Shown: positions 14,101 to 20,100 of the stretch, piece by piece
How positions within the stretch are numbered: the stretch's first letter is position 1
Layout: the number at the start of each line of letters is the position of its first letter
Origin: Streptomyces sp. AA1529
GTDB lineage: Bacteria; Actinomycetota; Actinomycetes; Streptomycetales; Streptomycetaceae
DNA: 50,871 bases
Reading direction: 5' to 3'
NCBI RefSeq assembly: GCF_000280905.1
Contig: NZ_ALAP01000060.1
Location: 1-50,871 of the forward strand
The notes under the pieces: model-generated
The model's database searches: none
Seen by the model: only the letters and a program-made list of their open reading frames with translations
Told to the model about the DNA's origin: nothing
Translations under genes and position numbers: made by a program

Positions 14101-17100
14101 ACGGCCACCGCGGACTCCTGGGATCGGTGCACGTCATGCCGTTCCCGGACGAGACGCTGGAGTGGCTGCACGCCGGAATCGGCACCGCCGTACGCGCCCG
14201 GCACCGGGCGGACGTGGGGACGGCCACCGAGGATCTGGAGGCGCAGGACCAGCGGGGCAGCGCGGCGCTGCTGGGCGAGGTGGCGACCGCGTACGCGCAG
14301 AGTCCCGTCCTGGAGTCGCTGCCGTATGTGCTGAGCACCAAGGGCATGGTGCGGACGGTGACCTATCGGGGCCGCCGCTACCAGGTGTCCTGGCGGCTGG
14401 AGCTGGGGGAGGCCCGGCTCGCGCCGACGATGGCGTCCGAGGTGCCCGAGGGGCGCACGATCCAGGTCGAGGAGCGGAACAAGACCACCGTCACCTCCAG
14501 CAGCAACGGCGGACGGCAGACCGTGCGGACCTTCCCGCTCTCCTACGGCCGTACGTGGGCGATGGACCGCACGGGGAATCCCGTGCTGGCGTCGCTGGCA
14601 TCCCTGGGCATCACCCCGAAGCTGACGCTGCTGCACAACCAGGAAGGCATCTCGGCGACGGTCGCGAAGGAATACATGGCGATGTCGGCGCTGGCCTTCG
14701 GCATGGAGCCCTCGTCCCTCTACGACTACGGCATGGTCTCGCAGATCAAGGTCGAAGCACTCGACGCCCCGGCTCCGCCCCGCGCGATCGGGCCGGCGCC
14801 CGGCGAGGAGACCGGGACCGGGACCGGGACGGAGGAGTCCTCCGCGGCCGACCCGACCGGGTCCGGGCGCACCTCCACGTCCGCGGACGCATCCGCGCCC
14901 GAGGCCGCGTCCGATGCCGCGTCCGAGACCGTGTCCGACGAGGCGTCCGACAGCGCGTCCGAAGCCGCGACCGACGACACGTCCCAGGACGACGGCTGGG
15001 GCGACATCCCGCCCGCGACCGCTCCCGGCCGGGTCGCCGCGTGGTTCCCCGACTACCTCACGCGTCCCCCGGAGCCGGCTCCATACGGCACGCTCTTCGC
15101 GTCGGACGAGGAGCTGCCGGCCGAGCCGCGGACCCTCTCCGCCGGCTTCCTGCCCATCCGCATGGACACCATCCAGGACCCCGCCGCGCTGCACGACGAG
15201 ATCGTCGCCTCCGACGAGCTGCGTCCGCACCTGCGCAGGCTCTCCTCCGAGTCGGCCGATGACCTGGGCGAGTTCCTCTCGGAGAACAACCAGCGCTCCG
15301 GACTGCCGCTGATGCTGGCGGGTGCCTACCCCTCACCGGTGCTGCGGGACCGCGCCGGGGACACGATGGGCTTCCTGGAGGTCAGGGCGCGGCTGAGGTG
15401 GCTGAACCCGGATGTGCTGGTCAGGTCGAAGAACGTGGTGCTGGAGAACAGCCTGCTCTACACGGCGGGAGCCAAGAACTCCTACACGGTGTCCAACGCC
15501 GTGCAGCCGGGCTTCTCCTTCGCCCCGGCCTTCGCGGATCCCGACGGCTCGGGGGTCGGCGGCGGCCCGACCTTCTCCGGCGCCTACCAGTACCAGCGCG
15601 ACCACGGCTTCGACTCGGGCGGGACGGCGTACAACTGGTTCGGCATCGCCACCGAGAACCCGCAGCTCCTGGTCGAGGCGGACATCGAGTTCGAGGCGGT
15701 GTTCGTCTCCGCCGAGGGGGGCCGCTCCGAACCGTTCACCTTCAGCCGCCCCGCGAGCCACCTCCTGCGGGTACCGAGCAGGGCCGAGGTCGAGGGCGTC
15801 CCCGTCCCGCCGGGTCAGGAGCGGCACCTGCCACCGGACGTGCTCGGGCTCCGCGCTCTCGGGGTGTCCGTGACCCCCCTCGAACTCACCGGTACCGAGG
15901 CCCAGTTCGAGGCGATCGAGAACAAGGTGCGGTCCTTCGGGCTGCTGCCCCCGGTGGAGCGCACCTCGCTGAACTGGATGGACGAGGTGAGCCGCAAGAA
16001 GACCCTCCAGGCGTGGGCCGCCAACCAGCGTGAGCTGTCCCTCGCCCGCTCGCAGGTCGGGTTGCGCTGCGCCTCGCGCGACATGGTGGGCGCGGGCCAC
16101 CACATGTACTTCGACCTGCCGCACGAATACGACAACTGGCGTGCGTGCGCGGTCCTGCGGATGAAGCCGCAGGAGGGGACCTCCCCCCGGCACCGCCGCA
16201 ACTTCCCGGGCTGGTCCTCGCTCAACGCCACCGGCCTGGCGACCGCCGGCGGCGAGTCCTTCACCTCCTCGCACACGCTGACCGGCGCGTTCGCGGGAGA
16301 GGCACACGGACCGGTCTCCGGTGACACGACGATGAAGGGCGGCATCCCCTACAGCCTCTCGGCCGGCGGGCAGCACACCGAAACCGCCGGCTCCGCCTCC
16401 GGATACGCCCTGGACAAGCTCCTCTACACCCAGACCGGCCTGGCCCAGTACGACATCCCGGTCACCTACGACGCCGAGCTGTTCTTCGGAGGGGGCACCG
16501 ATCCGGTGTGGGTCTCCGACCCGAGCGACGGGAACTTCGCCGCCACCTTCCCACTGGCCCGCACTCTCGCGGAGCGGCCCGCCCTGCTCCCCGCGGCCAC
16601 CATCCGTCCCGCCACCGACGAGGACCACCGGCTGGCCCGGATGCAGCCGGACGAGGAGGGCCGGCGGCCGGAAGGGGCGCAACTGCTCCCGGCGCACGCG
16701 CACGTGAACTCGGCCATCGGCAGCGCCGAGCTGATCTCGGCCTTCCAGCAGCTCCTCACGGGCCGCAGCCCCGGGGACGACACCGCGGACGCTCCGGCCC
16801 CCGGGGCGCTGGCCAGGATCCTGAACTGGACCGCCGAGCACGGCAGCCAGGTCGGGACGCTGCTGCCGGGATTCGTCACCCAGCCGGCGCAATGGCTGAA
16901 GGACGTCACATTCGGCCAGTCCCTGGCCTACCCCGAGAACCCTGCCCAGGAATCCGCCCGGGCCGCCCTGTCGAGCACGTCCCTCCTCGCCCTGGCGGTC
17001 CAGATCGCGCGCGGGGGCTACAGCTACCACGCGGGATCGGCCGGCTCCTTGATGGGCACCGAAGTACAGGGGGAGGTGCGCGGCTACCTGCACGACGTGC

Positions 17101-20100
17101 AGTACCTGGGCGTCGGCACCCCGCCGGAGGAGGGTTTCACCGGGTCCGGGAACTGGATGGAGAGCGACGTCACCGCCACCGACGCGGCCTGGCGGGGCCG
17201 CGGCGGCAAGCGCACCGCGCAGCTCGGCTTCAGCGGCTCGGTCACCCGCGCGGACGGGGACGTGTCGGGCAGCGTCACCGGCAGCGGAAGCCAGAGCTTC
17301 GCCGTCTCGTGGAGCGTGAGCGACACCGACTCCGTCTTCAGCGACCGGATGAATGTCGAGGCCAGGGAACCGCACCATGCCTTCCGCGCCGATTTCACCT
17401 ACCTGTCCTCCCTTTCCGTGGGGCACGTCAACGCGCTCGCCAACGCCCTCGGGGTCGGCCCGCAGACCGTCCGGACCCTCGCGACACATGTGCCGGGCGC
17501 CCTCGTCTTCTGGGTCTCGGAGACCGGCGTCCGGGAGGACCCGCGGCTGGCGGAGCTGGCCGGGCTCACTCCGCACGAACCGACCCTCGACCGGCGCCTC
17601 CCGCCCTTCTTCGTCCGCTCGGGCGGCCGGGCCCTCGGTCCCGCCACCGTGCCCGAAACCCTGCCGGACGGTCCGCTGGACGCGTTCGTCGAGGCGCTGC
17701 GTGCCGAGGCCGAGCGGGTGGCGCCCGGTTCGCTCACCCCGGGCAGCGGCAGCTACGTCTACGGTCTGGACTCCCGCATCACGCAGACCGGTTCGGCCAT
17801 CGGCACCCGGGCACTGGTCGGCGCGGGCGCCGACAGGTGGCTGAAGCCGATCACCTTCGTGTACCGGGGACGAGGCCGTGGGGAGTCCGCTCCCGGTGTC
17901 TGGGGCGGCCTGTACCGGGTGACGCTGTCGGTCAACGCCCGCCCGGCGCCCGATCGCGACCTGGGCGAGGTGCGCGGCGCGCTGCGGCCGAAGTCCGGTC
18001 TGGAGAACATCTACTCCTCGACGCCCAGCTCGGTGACGCGCACGGCCGCCCGGTCCGGCACCTTCAGCCTGAGCCTCAGCCCGTCGGCCGGGTTCCCCGT
18101 CGTGGTCGGAACGGACAACGCGGGCAGCGCCGGAGTCTCGGCGTCCTTCGCCTCGAACAGCTCCCGCTCCACCTCCCTGACCCTCTCGCCCACCCGCCAG
18201 CAGTGGGTGCGGACCTACGCTCCGGCCGCGCAGTTCGACGTGGCGTACGAGTTCCGGGCGACCGCCTCCGCCGAACTGCTGCCGGACACGCTGCCCGGCT
18301 TCCTCGTCAACCAGGTCGTCTCGCTGAAGGAGCTGACCGAGCTGCTGGTCGAGGGCGGGCTGTCGGCGGGCGAGACCCTCGGGCTGCGCCGGCTGCTGAG
18401 CCGCATGGCCGACGGCATGACTGAACTGCCGAGCGCGCTGGCGGCCGTCCTCGGCCGTACTCCGGACGCCGCGGCGGAGGACGGGACACTGCCCCCTCCG
18501 GTCACTGCGACGGGCGCGACAGACGAGGCGATTCCCCTCGATACGCTGACCGCGTCCGGCGAGCGGGCCGAGGGGAATCGCGCCGCCCCGGTGGGCGAGG
18601 CCCCCGCCGCGGAGCGCGACACCGCCGAGCCGGACCCGGCCGGGTCCACCGAGCCCGCCGAGGCCACCACGTCGCAGGAGGAGCCCCAGCCCGGTACCCC
18701 CGTCTCCAGCACGCCCTTCACCGTCCATCTGCGCTTTCCCGCGCACGAAACGCCGTACGAGCGCCCGGACGGCACCGTGGACTGGTCCACCGCGCCCGAG
18801 TTGCTGACCCCCCAGCTGCACGAGAGCGACCCCCGCCAGGCCCGGTCCCTCCCGGAGCCGGCCACCGACCTGGCCGCCGAGACGGCCACCGGTACGCCCG
18901 CCGACACGGCGACCGGTTCGGCGGAGGAAACGGCACCGGCGCCGGAGCCGCTGGGCGCCGGCGCCCGCTGGACACCCGAGCAGACGCTCATCGTCGGTGA
19001 CTTCGACGCGGTGGACCAACTCGCCGACGCGCTCCGCGCCGTCGACCCCGCCCTGCGCGACGGGGGGCTGCCGAAGACCTCCGAGTCCCAGGAGTCCACG
19101 ATGCTCCGCATCGGGAACCTCGTCGGCTCCGGCAAGGTGGCACTCACCGCAGCGCAGGCGTCCCGTTTCACCGGCAAGCGGCCGTCGGGCAGCTCCTCCT
19201 CGGTCCGGCTGGACCTCTACCGGCCGCAGACCGAGAGTTCCAGCCGGACCCTCGTCCTGATGGGAATCCGCGTCAACATCCGCAGCGCCTCGTCCTCGGG
19301 CAGCCAGACGTACTCGCCGTCGGCGAACGTGCCGTTGAGCGGCGGACTGACGGAGGGGAACACCGACACCCTCGGCGGGGCGGTCCCCGTGGCGGGGGAG
19401 AACATCACCACGGGGAAGTCGACCGGCGTCTCCAGCTACCGCCGCGAGATCCTCAAGTACGGCACCGGCCTGTCGCAGAACGAGGACGAGGAGCAGGACG
19501 ACAGCGGGGTACTCGGCTACACCCTGACCGTGCACACCGCGCTGGAGGTCTCCGGGCCCGAGGGCACCCGCTGGGTGACGGGCAACGCCGTGGTCCGGGC
19601 CACCCTGGAGGACGTCCTCGGCAACGGCCTCACACCGGTCCGGCCCTCCGCGAACGTCTACGACGCGCTGTCCGTCGTGGCCGAGAGCGGCCCCCGCGAC
19701 TGGAGCGCCGTCTCCTCCGAGGACTTCGGCGCCCTGCTCGCCGGAGCGTTCACCGAGGACGACGCGGCCCCGCAGGTCTGGCTGGACCCCGGTGACGTCC
19801 CGACGGCCGCCCGCTACGCACTGCTCGGTGCGCGTACCGCCCTGCTGGACGGCGGCACGCTCGCCCATGCACGGGAAGCCGCCGGTGCCCGGCTCCCCGA
19901 AGCCTTCTCGAACCTCATGGGCGCCGCGGCCCACGCCGCCGCTCTCGCCCTCCGGCCGGTCACCCTGGTGCTGCGCACCCCCGAGGGGCCGGTCCATCTG
20001 CCCTTCTCCCTGCCGGGGACGGAGCCGGCGAACGTGTCGGTCGACCCGCCCGAGCCGGAACACCCGGCGTCGCCGCTGCCCCCGGTGCCGTCCGTGCCGT

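Noticed and set aside
7413..15230. Very long minus-strand open frame opposite the giant gene
   Set aside because: It has the Arg/Gly/Val-rich make-up of a mirrored GC-rich gene, no domains, and the + strand carries clear repeated modules here.
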